Shown here: positions 15,832 through 24,174 of the stretch, piece by piece | Numbering within the stretch: position 1 is the first letter of the stretch | Layout: every line of letters begins with the position of its first letter | Origin: Natranaeroarchaeum sp042663585 | GTDB lineage: Archaea; Halobacteriota; Halobacteria; Halobacteriales; Natronoarchaeaceae | Length of the DNA: 64,000 nt | Reading direction: 5' to 3' | Assembly: GCF_042663585.1 (NCBI RefSeq) | Contig: NZ_JBHTAN010000006.1 | Location: 1,178,001-1,242,000 of the forward strand | The notes under the pieces: model-generated | Told to the model about the DNA's origin: nothing | Seen by the model: the letters and a program-made list of their open reading frames with translations, nothing else | The model's database searches: none | Position numbers and translations under genes: made by a program

Positions 15832-17666
15832 AGGCGGTCACCTCGCCCGCCGCCGACGCGGTCGATCACAACGAAACTGGCGCTCGTCACGGCCAGGAGT
15901 ACCGTCCCCATTGCGGTCGCGGGGCCGAGCGTCCGGTCGCCGAGATACCGTTCGACTGCGACGGGCATCGTGTAGTAGTCCCCACCTTCGGCGAGGATCA
16001 CGGTCGAGTTGAACTCTCCGATACTGATCGCAACCGCAAACGCCGCGCCGGCGACGATACCGGCGACAGCAAGCGGGAGTTCGACGTCGACCATCGCCCG
16101 GACTCGTGACGCGCCCAGCGCCCGTGCAGACTCGACCAGCGACAGGTCGACCCGACCGATAGCCGGCGCGACGTTGCGCACCACGAACGGATAGGTGGCG
16201 GCGGCGTGAGCGGCGACGATAGCGACGCCACCAGTGACCTGCAGTCGCCAGCCACCGGGGAGCGGAAGCCCAAACACGAGTCCACGGAGCAGTCCGATCC
16301 CGAGCACGATGCCGCTGACCGCCAGCGGCGCCGTCGCCAGCACGTCGAGCAGGACGCCGCCACGGTCCCCCCGGACCCGGCGCACCGCCACGACGATGCC
16401 GGTCGGCAGGGCGATTGCCAGCGTCGCCCCCGCGAACAGCAACGAGTTTCGAACGGCCGGCCAGGGTTTGATCTGGAACGCGGTCCCGCCGGACTGGCGG
16501 TCGAACAGGAACGCGTAGTGAGAGAGCGTTAGCCCGTTCGGCCCTGTGAGGCTCTCGGCGATCATGCTGACCATCGGGCCGATGAACAGCACCGCGACGA
16601 AGACGCCGTAGACGCTGATCGCCACTCTGCTTGGGCGAAAGAGTGCCCGAAAGGAGGGCAAGAGAGGTTCCCGGTCGATCTGCGTCGGTGCCTGTCCCGC
16701 GCCGTACTGGCGAGACTCGAATCGGAGATACAGCGCCAGCACGCCGATCGAAATCACGGTTTCGACGATTGCGAGCGCCGCTGCCGTCGTCAGGTCCAGT
16801 TGCTGGATCCGACTGAAAATCCACACCTCGATGGTCGCCATTTCGAGTCCCCCCAGTGCCAGCACGATCGGAAAGGTCCGAAAAGTGAAGACGAACGTCA
16901 ACACCGTCCCGGCGAGAACGGCGGGCGCTAACTGGGGCGCGAGTACGTCGAAAAACGCGCGTCGTCGACTGGCACCCAGACTCCTGGCGGTCTCTACCGT
17001 TCGTGCGTCGACACCCTCCCAGGCGGCAGTCGCGAGACGGGCAACCAGCGGCGCATTGTAAAACGCGTGAGCGAGTACGATGATCTCCAGCGTGAACAGC
17101 ATCTCCACTGGGGCGACACCGAAGACGCCGAGCAGGGCGTTGAGCGGGCCGTTCGTACTGAACATGGCGAAAAAGCCGATTGCGACCATGATCCCCGGAA
17201 GGACGAACGGAAGGATCGTCAGTGATCGTAGCAGGCGGCGGCCCCGAAACTCGTACCGGGCCAGGATGTACGCGCCGGGGAGACCGATGGCGACGCTCGC
17301 GACCGTCGACAGCACCGCCTGATACGCAGTAAACCCGATCAGTCCGAGCGAGGGGCGAGCGAAGCCAGTAGCCGCCCACCGGAGCAGCGAGTCGAGATGC
17401 TCGCCGGTCGCGGTCGGTCGCGCGAACACGTCGGCGAGGACGCCGACGTAGAACGGATCCGTTAGCACCTCCCGGAGCGGCGCGAGCGACGGTAGCCCGT
17501 CGACGACGACCCCTTCGAGGAAGACGACTGCGACCGGGAAGTAAAACACCACGAGCAGGACCATACCGGCAACCAGAGCCGCGATGGGGAGCGAGCGTTC
17601 GCGGACCCACTGGTAGCCGCGCCGTGTCAGACCGGTTGCCCGCCGAGACGCACCCTCCGAGGCCAT
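15828..17666 (-). CDS. ABC importer permease, two fused domains (ThiP type), 612 aa
   Basis: About twelve hydrophobic segments in two halves, each with one EAA loop: ETARSLGASRRRAFFDVLAPQLAP near residue 250 and ESARALGASRVRAMVDVELPLAV near residue 530. Fusion of two BPD_transp_1 domains is normal for ThiP and FbpB-type permeases. Start ATG at 17666; the stop of the binding-protein gene lies one base before it. Together with the ATPase it forms the membrane channel of the importer. No signal peptide is needed, as the N terminus carries the first helix. Confidence 0.9.
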   Translation of the reverse strand: MASEGASRRATGLTRRGYQWVRERSLPIAALVAGMVLLVVFYFPVAVVFLEGVVVDGLPSLAPLREVLTDPFYVGVLADVFARPTATGEHLDSLLRWAATGFARPSLGLIGFTAYQAVLSTVASVAIGLPGAYILARYEFRGRRLLRSLTILPFVLPGIMVAIGFFAMFSTNGPLNALLGVFGVAPVEMLFTLEIIVLAHAFYNAPLVARLATAAWEGVDARTVETARSLGASRRRAFFDVLAPQLAPAVLAGTVLTFVFTFRTFPIVLALGGLEMATIEVWIFSRIQQLDLTTAAALAIVETVISIGVLALYLRFESRQYGAGQAPTQIDREPLLPSFRALFRPSRVAISVYGVFVAVLFIGPMVSMIAESLTGPNGLTLSHYAFLFDRQSGGTAFQIKPWPAVRNSLLFAGATLAIALPTGIVVAVRRVRGDRGGVLLDVLATAPLAVSGIVLGIGLLRGLVFGLPLPGGWRLQVTGGVAIVAAHAAATYPFVVRNVAPAIGRVDLSLVESARALGASRVRAMVDVELPLAVAGIVAGAAFAVAISIGEFNSTVILAEGGDYYTMPVAVERYLGDRTLGPATAMGTVLLAVTSASFVVIDRVGGGRGDRL

Positions 17667-17667
17667 C

Positions 17668-18753
17668 TTAGCCGGCGATCTGTCGGGCCCAGTCCTCGAC
17701 CCAGCCGCCCAGATTACCCTGTAGCTCCTCGTAATCGAAGAAGACCGTTTCCGGCGGTTCGACCGCGAACTGGTCGTATTCGTCGTCGAGTTCGGCCTCC
17801 TCTATTGCCGGGAACTGGACGTTCAGCGTGGCGATCTGGCCCTGTGCCTCCGGCGTCAGCAGGAAGTCGAAGAACTCGTGGGCCACGTCCGTATGCTGGT
17901 CGTCCGACCCGCGGAAGACGCCCATCGCTTCGGGGTTAGCGTAGCCCTGGTCTTCGAGGAAACCGATCTGATGACGGGACATGTCGTAGCCATCCCGGTT
18001 CGCGAACACCTGATCGGTCGAGTACGAGACGACCATCGGGCGCTCCGCTTCCAGATAGGCGCTGTACGTGTCCCACCAGGAACCGAGGATCCGGACGTCG
18101 TTGTCCTGGAGCTTCTGCCAGTAATCGAGATAGCCCTCCTCGCCGAACTCGGCGATAGTCCAGAGCAAGAACGCCTGACCGGGGTCGCTCTGCTGTGCGT
18201 TCTGGGCGAGAAGCGTCCCCGAGAACTCGTCCTGAGTGAGCTGATCGAACGTTTCCGGGCCCGAAACCTCGTTTTCGTCGTAGACGAGGCTGATATATCC
18301 GGTGTCGTACGGGAGCACCCGTCCCTGCGGGTCGAAATCGAGGTCGGATCGTAGCCGCTCGGCGTTCCCGACGGCGTCCCGGTCGAGGTCCTGAAAGAGC
18401 GAGTCGTCCAGTCGGTCGTCCGCCCGGATCAGGTCGTCCACGTTGACGCCGAGATAGATGTCGGCGTCGAACTCGATTCCTTCCTCGAACCGCTGGATGT
18501 AGTGATTCAGGCCGTTCTCCGGAGTTTTCCAGTCGATGGTCACGTTGGGATGTTCGGCCTCGAACTCGGTTTTTACCCACTCTCCGGGCGACGTGCTCGG
18601 GCCGTCGAGAAAGCTCTCGTAGGTCGCAACAGTGAGTGTCGTCTCGTCGTCCGTATCCTCAGGGGCGTCGGTGCTGTCGTTGCGTGAGAGACAGCCTGCA
18701 AGCCCTGTGCCGACAGTACCGCCCATCGCTGCGAGGTACGTTCGTCGCTTCAT
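17668..18753 (-). CDS. thiamine-type ABC substrate-binding lipoprotein, 361 aa
   Basis: N terminus MKRRTYLAAMGGTVGTGLAGC carries a twin-Arg-like KRRTYLA, a hydrophobic core and a lipobox (LAGC), so it is a membrane-anchored lipoprotein. The mature part starts TLTVATYESFLDGPSTSPG, then ADIYLGVNVDDLIRADDRL, LPYDTGYISLVYDENEV, which fits the ThiB/TbpA fold (Ca/Fe3+-binding relatives exist). First gene of the thi operon (binding protein, permease, ATPase). The leaderless start at 18753 is preceded by a perfect inverted repeat. Confidence 0.87.
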   Translation of the reverse strand: MKRRTYLAAMGGTVGTGLAGCLSRNDSTDAPEDTDDETTLTVATYESFLDGPSTSPGEWVKTEFEAEHPNVTIDWKTPENGLNHYIQRFEEGIEFDADIYLGVNVDDLIRADDRLDDSLFQDLDRDAVGNAERLRSDLDFDPQGRVLPYDTGYISLVYDENEVSGPETFDQLTQDEFSGTLLAQNAQQSDPGQAFLLWTIAEFGEEGYLDYWQKLQDNDVRILGSWWDTYSAYLEAERPMVVSYSTDQVFANRDGYDMSRHQIGFLEDQGYANPEAMGVFRGSDDQHTDVAHEFFDFLLTPEAQGQIATLNVQFPAIEEAELDDEYDQFAVEPPETVFFDYEELQGNLGGWVEDWARQIAG

Positions 18754-18754
18754 T

Positions 18755-18786
18755 ACCTGGTGTTTTCACCAGGTGGTAATAAGGGA
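18755..18786 (-). promoter_or_regulatory. thi operon promoter with operator palindrome
   Basis: A perfect inverted repeat, arms ACCTGGTG (18755-18762) and CACCAGGT (18767-18774) with a TTTT centre, lies between a TATA-like CTTATTA (about 18778-18784, minus strand) and the ATG at 18753. The TATA-to-start distance of about 28 bases implies leaderless mRNA, so the palindrome covers the transcription start. Haloarchaea are known to control thiamine genes by a repressor protein, ThiR, not a TPP riboswitch; binding here is inference. Confidence 0.55.
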
Positions 18787-18878
18787 CGTGATCCGGGACG
18801 GCGGCGGGATTTCGGAGCGCTCCTGCCGGGAATCACTGAGGAAATTTCGGTAGAAAAGTCTACTGGCGGCCAGGCGGG

Positions 18879-19454
18879 CTACTGGACCAACTTCAACACC
18901 GTCAGCGACTCGAACGGATAGGACTCGTCGTGCAGTGCGACCGCACTGAACCCCGATTCGGCGGCCGTCTCGACGACTTCTTCGACGCCGGTGAGGCTAC
19001 TAACCAGCAGGAGAACGTAGCCACCGGGGGCCAGTACGCGCCCAACGACATCCAGAAACGGATCGATCACTTCGCGTCCGGTCTCGCCGCCGGAGAGCGC
19101 GACCTCCATCCAGTCGTTCCACTCCTTGGCCTCCTCGGTCGGCAGGTATGGGGGGTTGAACAGCACGACGTCAACGGCATCGTCAGAGATTGGCGAGACG
19201 AGATCCGCGCGAAGCGCCTCGACGCCGCGGTCGCGGGCCGCGCGACAGGCGTGTGGATTCAGATCCGTCGCGACGACGGACGCACCCGTCTCCTCCGCGA
19301 TATGCTCGGCGACGTAGCCCGATCCCGTGCCGACTTCGAGGACGCGCTCGTCGGTGCTGATCTCCTCTGCGGCGACGGTCGCTAGCAGGTGGGAGTCCTC
19401 TGCAGGCTGGTAGATTTCGGTTTCCATGCCGCGCTGCTCGGCGAGGTCGGTCAC
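18879..19454 (-). CDS. HemK2/MTQ2-family methyltransferase, 191 aa
   Basis: SAM-dependent methyltransferase of the release-factor (N5-glutamine) type. Seen: YQPAEDSHLLA, VLEVGTGSGYVAEHIAEE, VVATDLNPHACRAARDRG, and the catalytic NPPYLPTEEA. GTG start overlaps the mscS stop (GTGA); METEIYQPAEDS at 19427 is an alternative that still keeps the whole family domain. Likely target: aRF1 GGQ motif, from family knowledge. It is the last gene of a minus-strand run rsmA-mscS-hemK2. Confidence 0.85.
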   Translation of the reverse strand: MTDLAEQRGMETEIYQPAEDSHLLATVAAEEISTDERVLEVGTGSGYVAEHIAEETGASVVATDLNPHACRAARDRGVEALRADLVSPISDDAVDVVLFNPPYLPTEEAKEWNDWMEVALSGGETGREVIDPFLDVVGRVLAPGGYVLLLVSSLTGVEEVVETAAESGFSAVALHDESYPFESLTVLKLVQ

Positions 19455-20605
19455 TCGTCACCACCCGCCGACGGTTCCGGGCGCAGATCCGCGTCGTCGT
19501 CGCTCATTGCTTCACGCCGACTCACGGCACGCTGTGGGAACGGGATAGAGATCCCTTCCGTCTCGAAGGTCCGCTTGATCGCGCCGATCACGTCCGTCCG
19601 GGCCCGGTGGTACCGCCGTGCGCTCGGCCTCTCGATCCAGAACCGGACGCCGAACAGGATGGCCGAGTCCCCAAAGCCCTTGTAGACGACCTGTGGCGTC
19701 GGGGCGTCCAGAATGACAGATACGTCGTCGACAGCCTCCAGCACTAGCTCCTCGGCCCGTTCGAGGTCGGTCTCGTAGTCGACGCCCACGTCGATTTCGA
19801 TGCGGAGGCGTCCCTTTCGGCTCCGATTAACGATCGACTGACTCGAGATGACGTCGTTGGGGACCATCACGTACTCGCCGTCGACCGTCTCGATACGCGT
19901 GTTCATCATCGTGATGTCGGTCACGATGCCCTCCTGCTCGTCCTGTCCGACCTCTACCCAGTCACCGATCTCGAACGGTCGCGAGAACATCAGGACGAAG
20001 CCCGCGAGCAGAGAGCCGAGTGTCTGGCGTGCGGCCATACCGACGACGATGCCGAGGAACCCCGCACCGACGAGCAGCCCACCGAGATTGACCCGCCAGA
20101 TTCCAAGGACGATAAACAGCGCGAACGTCCAGACTAACAGCTGTGACAGGCGATACGTCACCTGTCGCTGGTGACGCGTTACCGCGTTGCTCGACCCCAT
20201 CAAGTCGTCTAGGAGCCGTCGGATGATGCCGATGAACACCTGCGCGCCGACGACGATGAGCGTGGTGACGATTAGCTGTGGGATCAGCGATCCCAGACTG
20301 AACGATTGTACCTCGGTGAGGACCTCATTGCTCAGCCCCCACAGTTCGACAATTACCGCGATGGCGCTCGCGAACACGCCGATAACGACCATCGAGGCGA
20401 CCACGTCGGCCAGGGGTGGCGAACCGAACCCTTTCAGGCGCGTCTGCGCCTGCCGGGCGAACCAGGTCGCCAGGACGGCACCGAGGATTGCCAACACGGT
20501 GACGGCGACCTTCCCTCCAGTCGACCCGACCTGCTCGGCGAGCCCCGTCACCCCCATCACCAGCGTCGGCGACGAGATGTCGACAGCCTCACCGAGCACG
20601 GTCAC
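19451..20605 (-). CDS. MscS-family mechanosensitive channel, 384 aa
   Basis: Three to five hydrophobic helices in residues 1-190; the region AGFLGIVVGMAARQTLGSLLAGFVLMFSRPFEIGDWVEVG holds the pore helix and MscS beta domain entry. Then DITMMNTRIETVDGEYVMVPNDVISSQSIVNRS and the C-terminal domain. Ends in an acidic tail DDDADLRPEPSAGGDE. GTG start overlaps the rsmA stop and the own stop overlaps hemK2, so a channel is translated in one unit with two methyltransferases. Second MscS protein of the window. Confidence 0.88.
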   Translation of the reverse strand: MTVLGEAVDISSPTLVMGVTGLAEQVGSTGGKVAVTVLAILGAVLATWFARQAQTRLKGFGSPPLADVVASMVVIGVFASAIAVIVELWGLSNEVLTEVQSFSLGSLIPQLIVTTLIVVGAQVFIGIIRRLLDDLMGSSNAVTRHQRQVTYRLSQLLVWTFALFIVLGIWRVNLGGLLVGAGFLGIVVGMAARQTLGSLLAGFVLMFSRPFEIGDWVEVGQDEQEGIVTDITMMNTRIETVDGEYVMVPNDVISSQSIVNRSRKGRLRIEIDVGVDYETDLERAEELVLEAVDDVSVILDAPTPQVVYKGFGDSAILFGVRFWIERPSARRYHRARTDVIGAIKRTFETEGISIPFPQRAVSRREAMSDDDADLRPEPSAGGDE

Positions 20606-21444
20606 TCACCCGTCGGTGTGTCGACGCCGTGATCGAGAGCTACCGTCGCCAGTTCTGCAAACGTACTCGGCGGGAGCTTTCCCGGTCTGCGCCGGAGCAG
20701 GTCGTCGTCGACTCGGTCGATCACCGCCGCCGCGTCGTCGATACCGGAGATGTGGACGGTGTTGCGGATCGCGTTCCGAAGCGTCTTGCGACGCTGGGTG
20801 AACACCGCTTTCACGAACCCGAGGAAGAAGTCCTCGTCCTCGACCTCGTAATCGGGGGCCCGGGGCGTCGTCCGGACGATTGCGCTCTGCACGTCCGGCG
20901 GCGGCGAGAACGCCTGACTGGGCACCGGCTCGACGACTTCGACATCGGCGTAGTGCTGCGCGCTCACCGAAAGGCGGCCGTACTCGTCGGTACCCGCAGA
21001 GGCCGCCATCCGTTCGGCGAACTCCTTTTGAAACATTAATACGGTCGGCTTGCCCTCGGGCAGCAGGCGGAAGGCGAGTTCGCTAGATGCGCCGTAGGGG
21101 AGGTTCGAGACCGACGCCGTGTACTCGGGCAGGTCGACCTCCAGTGCGTCCCCTTCGATCACGGTCAGTCGACCTGCCTCGATCTCCTGAGCGAACTCGC
21201 GGCGGAGGAAGTCGGCGAGATTGCGGTCGCGTTCGATCGCTGTCACGTGATCGCCCGCCTCTAGCAGTCGGTCGGTCAGCGCGCCCGTCCCGGCACCGAT
21301 CTCCAGGAGATGACTGCGATCGGTCTCTGCGGACAGATGTTCGGGGAGTCGGTCGAGCACGCGATCGTCGATCAGGAAGTGCTGATCACGGTCGGGGTTG
21401 CCCCGGACGCCGGCCCGTGCGAGCAACCCATCAGGATCTCTCAT
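20602..21444 (-). CDS. rsmA: 16S rRNA dimethyladenosine transferase KsgA/RsmA, 280 aa
   Basis: Seen: DQHFLIDDRVLDRLPEHL, LEIGAGTGALTDRLLEAG (SAM motif I), AIERDRNLA, VEGDALEVDLPEY (as VIEGDAL), VSNLPYGASSELAFRLL (NLPY catalytic motif) and MFQKEFAERMAA. Start MRDPDGLLARAG at 21444 is chosen; a frame to 21660 would add 72 low-complexity residues running against the upstream gene end. Role: dimethylation of two adjacent adenines near the 3' end of 16S rRNA. Belongs to the conserved cluster rpl21e-rpoF-DUF655-rsmA-hemK2. Confidence 0.93.
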   Translation of the reverse strand: MRDPDGLLARAGVRGNPDRDQHFLIDDRVLDRLPEHLSAETDRSHLLEIGAGTGALTDRLLEAGDHVTAIERDRNLADFLRREFAQEIEAGRLTVIEGDALEVDLPEYTASVSNLPYGASSELAFRLLPEGKPTVLMFQKEFAERMAASAGTDEYGRLSVSAQHYADVEVVEPVPSQAFSPPPDVQSAIVRTTPRAPDYEVEDEDFFLGFVKAVFTQRRKTLRNAIRNTVHISGIDDAAAVIDRVDDDLLRRRPGKLPPSTFAELATVALDHGVDTPTGE

Positions 21445-21514
21445 TGGTTCGACCGATAGGCCGCCCGTGCGTGTAAACGCATTGGCTCGGGCTGCCGGGC
21501 GACGACGTGCCGTC

Positions 21515-22687
21515 TCAGTCTGCCCCCATTGCGAATATTTGCCCGCCCGATCCGGTCGTGAAGACGGCCGCCGGCGTGGCGACGACATCTCCGCCGCCCT
21601 CCGAATCGACGGTCCACCGTCTCTGCCCGTCGTCCCGTCCGACCGCAGTGAGTCCGTCATCGTAGACGAGGACTTCGCCGTCTACGACTGTCGGCGGGCC
21701 GCCTCGCTCGCTGGTGAACTCGTACGTCCACGAGTGTCCGCCGTCACGACCGACCGCGACGAGCGCGTCTTGAGTCGCGACGTAGACGTGTTGCTCGTCA
21801 AGCGCGAGTTTTGACGCCCTGTCGCCACCGGGAACGGCGAACGTCCAGCGTTCTGTACCATCGGTATCGAACCCGACGAGGAGGTCGCCTGCCTGAACGA
21901 CGACCAGACCGTCGTCGACGGCCGGGCCCGAAACAACACGGGGTGTCGACCGGGACCAGCGCATCGCTCCCGTCGCCGCATCTACTGCCACAAGCCCCGT
22001 CCACCCGGACAGAGAGCCGAGAAACACGGTATCGCCGTCGACTGCGGCGGGTATGGCGAAGGTGTGATTCGTGTCGTCAGCCCCGATCTGTCGGGACCAG
22101 CGGACTGCCCCGTCGGTAACCGAAAGCGCGTGGACGGTCCCGTCCCAGTCGGGGAGGTAGACCCATCGGCCGTCGACCGTCGGCGACGCGGTAACCCGCG
22201 CGTCGACATCGAACAGCCACTGTTCGTCGCCGTACTCCGCCTCGACGGCGACGAGGCGTCCCTGTTCGATCCCACGCTGTGCGCTGACGACGATGCGGTT
22301 CGCTCCGACGGCCGGGGATCCGTTCGGATCGGACCGAAGGGGGACCCGCCAGCGCTCTTCGCCGGTTCTCGCGTCCAGTGCGTGCAATCGGTACCGATGG
22401 CGCGCTCGGTCGGAGACCGCATCGGCCAGCGCGTACACTCGACTGTCGGCTATCGACGGTGATCCTGCGCCACGGGCGTCATCGAGTTGGGTCGTCCAGA
22501 CGGTCTCCGGTTCGGTCGGACCGGACGCGACCCTGCGCGTCCGCCGTGGATTGGCACCCTCTGTCGGCCAGTCTCCGTCGACGGCATCGAACTCGCCAGA
22601 CGGGCGGCCCGAGGACTGACAGCCAGCAAGACCGACGGTGGCGGCTCCGAGCAGCGTTAGCAGTTGACGGCGCGAATGGGAGGGCAT
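21515..22687 (-). CDS. PQQ-like beta-propeller lipoprotein, 390 aa
   Basis: Start MPSHSRRQLLTLLGAATVGLAGC: twin-Arg SRRQLL, hydrophobic core and lipobox, so exported as a lipoprotein by the Tat route. The rest contains repeated blades with the quinoprotein motif GxxxWxY/F: ALDARTGEERWRVPL, VEAEYGDEQWLFDV, LSVTDGAVRWSRQI, VDAATGAMRWSRST, VGRDDGQRRWTVDS. No metal or PQQ ligand set is evident. It interrupts the otherwise conserved translation cluster between DUF655 and rsmA. The frame 18 codons longer (to 22741) is rejected. It may be a surface scaffold (like BamB), function unknown. Confidence 0.85.
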   Translation of the reverse strand: MPSHSRRQLLTLLGAATVGLAGCQSSGRPSGEFDAVDGDWPTEGANPRRTRRVASGPTEPETVWTTQLDDARGAGSPSIADSRVYALADAVSDRARHRYRLHALDARTGEERWRVPLRSDPNGSPAVGANRIVVSAQRGIEQGRLVAVEAEYGDEQWLFDVDARVTASPTVDGRWVYLPDWDGTVHALSVTDGAVRWSRQIGADDTNHTFAIPAAVDGDTVFLGSLSGWTGLVAVDAATGAMRWSRSTPRVVSGPAVDDGLVVVQAGDLLVGFDTDGTERWTFAVPGGDRASKLALDEQHVYVATQDALVAVGRDGGHSWTYEFTSERGGPPTVVDGEVLVYDDGLTAVGRDDGQRRWTVDSEGGGDVVATPAAVFTTGSGGQIFAMGAD

Positions 22688-22776
22688 GGCAGGGTTGTAT
22701 CTGCTCCTGACAAAAGAAGATCCGGGATCCCCAGGAGCCAATCAGTCGCTTCCGCCCTCCAAACCGGCGTCCAGCG

Positions 22777-23355
22777 TTATTCGTCGCCGACGAACGTCCG
22801 GTATTTTAGCTCGTCCTCGCGCAACTCTTCGAGGATCCGATCGACGATGACGCCTTCCGGATCGTGTAGCCCGCTCACGCGGTCTTCGACTTCCTCGAAG
22901 CTCTCGAAGGGCTTGCGCTTTCGCTCGTCGAGAAGGGTGTTGCGCAGTTTCTTCCCGATACCCGGTAGCAGGTTTAGCTGATGGAGGCGGAGCGTAATCG
23001 GCTGTGCCTCGTTGTAGAAGTCGACGAACCGCTGTTCGTTCTCGTCGACGATGTCCTCGACGACGTAGTCGAGTTCGGACTGCGCACCGCTAGAGAGGTC
23101 GTCGTACTCGACGGTGCGTAGTTGGTCGATCGATTCCCGTTCTTCGGCTGGCGAGACGACGATCCGATCACCGATGCTCACGTCCGAGTCGTCATCGAAG
23201 AGGAGTTCGTAGAGGTAGAAATCCTTCTCGCCGACAGCGTACGCTGCCGACGGCGTATCGTACTGGGGTCTCTCGTCTCCCGGTAGGCCGTGAGGCAGGT
23301 GATCGAGTACGACCGCGTGACGCAGCGTCGACTCTTCGCCTGTGGCGTCGCTCAT
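22777..23355 (-). CDS. DUF655 nucleic-acid-binding protein, 192 aa
   Basis: Matches the archaeal DUF655 family: LDHLPHGLPGDERPQYDTPSAAYAVGEKDFYLYELLF, RIVVSPAEE, then LDYVVEDIVDENEQRFVDFYNEAQPITLRLHQLNLLPGIGKKLRNTLLDERKRKPFESFEEVEDRVSGL, where LLPGIGKKLRNTLLDERK is a helix-hairpin-helix DNA/RNA-binding motif. The family usually sits with rpl21e, rpoF and rsmA, as here. A role in RNA or DNA metabolism is inferred from context. Confidence 0.9.
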   Translation of the reverse strand: MSDATGEESTLRHAVVLDHLPHGLPGDERPQYDTPSAAYAVGEKDFYLYELLFDDDSDVSIGDRIVVSPAEERESIDQLRTVEYDDLSSGAQSELDYVVEDIVDENEQRFVDFYNEAQPITLRLHQLNLLPGIGKKLRNTLLDERKRKPFESFEEVEDRVSGLHDPEGVIVDRILEELREDELKYRTFVGDE

Positions 23356-23399
23356 CGTACATACGTGTAAGTCGACCTGTTACTTAAAGAGTCGGCCCC

Positions 23400-23756
23400 T
23401 CAGGCGTATTTTGCGACGACATCGAGAATGGCATCGAGTTCGTCGCCCGATAGGGTGTACCGCTCCTGCGCGTAGACGGTACGAAGTTCGTCGCGGTCCT
23501 GAGGCAGTAGATTCGTGATCTTGTAGGCTGTCGACTCGTCGACCTTGTCGAGCTCCTGAAGCTCTTCGACGAGTTCGCGTGACTCCTCGGGCTCCAGTAC
23601 GCTAAAGCGGTTGACGTGCTCGATGGCACGCGCTAGCTCGTAGCGCATCTCCCGTTCCGGGTCCTCGGCTCTGTCCTCCTCGACATCGGCGAGCAGTTCC
23701 TTCGTCTCGGAGACGGTGAGGTACTCCTCGCTGATCTTCTCTTTGAAGATCGTCAT
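23400..23756 (-). CDS. rpoF: DNA-directed RNA polymerase subunit F (Rpb4), 118 aa
   Basis: Family features: EEYLTVSETKELLADVEEDR, LARAIEHVNRFSVLEPEESRELVEELQELDKVDESTAYKITNLLPQDRDELRTVYAQERYTLSGDELDAILDVV, matching archaeal Rpb4, which with Rpb7 forms the stalk of RNA polymerase. It starts three bases after the rpl21e stop and is cotranscribed. The other archaeal conserved genes around it support the call. Confidence 0.93.
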   Translation of the reverse strand: MTIFKEKISEEYLTVSETKELLADVEEDRAEDPEREMRYELARAIEHVNRFSVLEPEESRELVEELQELDKVDESTAYKITNLLPQDRDELRTVYAQERYTLSGDELDAILDVVAKYA

Positions 23757-23759
23757 CGC

Positions 23760-24050
23760 TTACTCCTGAGCCGACAGGTGGGCTGGGTCCACGATGAGGG
23801 TCTTCGATTTGCCCTTGTCGCTGATCTCGACCTGGAACGAGCGACCCTGTTTACCGAGAACGGTCCCGGTGTGGCCGTTGAATCGCGGGTGGAACTGGCC
23901 GTCGGGAACGCTGGGGTCGATATTGAGGTGGACTTTCTGGTCCTCATCGTAGTCCTGAATCGAGCGCTGTGGCGGCGATGTGCCGCTATCACGCGGATCG
24001 TTCGACATCTTGTTCCGAGTTCCGGAACGGGGTCCATTGGAGTTTGGCAT
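23760..24050 (-). CDS. rpl21e: large-subunit ribosomal protein L21e, 96 aa
   Basis: MPNSNGPRSGTRNKMSNDPR, then RSIQDYDEDQKVHLNIDPSV and FHPRFNGHTGTVLGKQGRSF, KTLIVDPAHLSAQE: a full match to archaeal L21e (SH3-like fold). Start at 24050; a longer frame to 24287 overlaps the divergent Mrp gene and is rejected. First gene of the minus-strand cluster leading to rpoF, DUF655 and rsmA. Confidence 0.95.
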   Translation of the reverse strand: MPNSNGPRSGTRNKMSNDPRDSGTSPPQRSIQDYDEDQKVHLNIDPSVPDGQFHPRFNGHTGTVLGKQGRSFQVEISDKGKSKTLIVDPAHLSAQE

Positions 24051-24174
24051 AGTCGTATCCCGCCATTGTCCGCTTGGCGTAATAAATGGTGCGTTCCCGT
24101 CCCGCGAGCGCGCGTGATAACGGCTCGCACTCGGTTCACAATGCTTTTCGCTCGACACCGGCCTAGATACGGGT

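Noticed and set aside
15838..17610. 590-codon frame inside the permease gene
   Set aside because: Out-of-frame shadow of the true permease with its EAA loops and helices.
18754..18878. TPP riboswitch before thiB
   Set aside because: The region is too short and mRNA is likely leaderless; the conserved TPP-aptamer pieces are not visible; palindrome explains it better.
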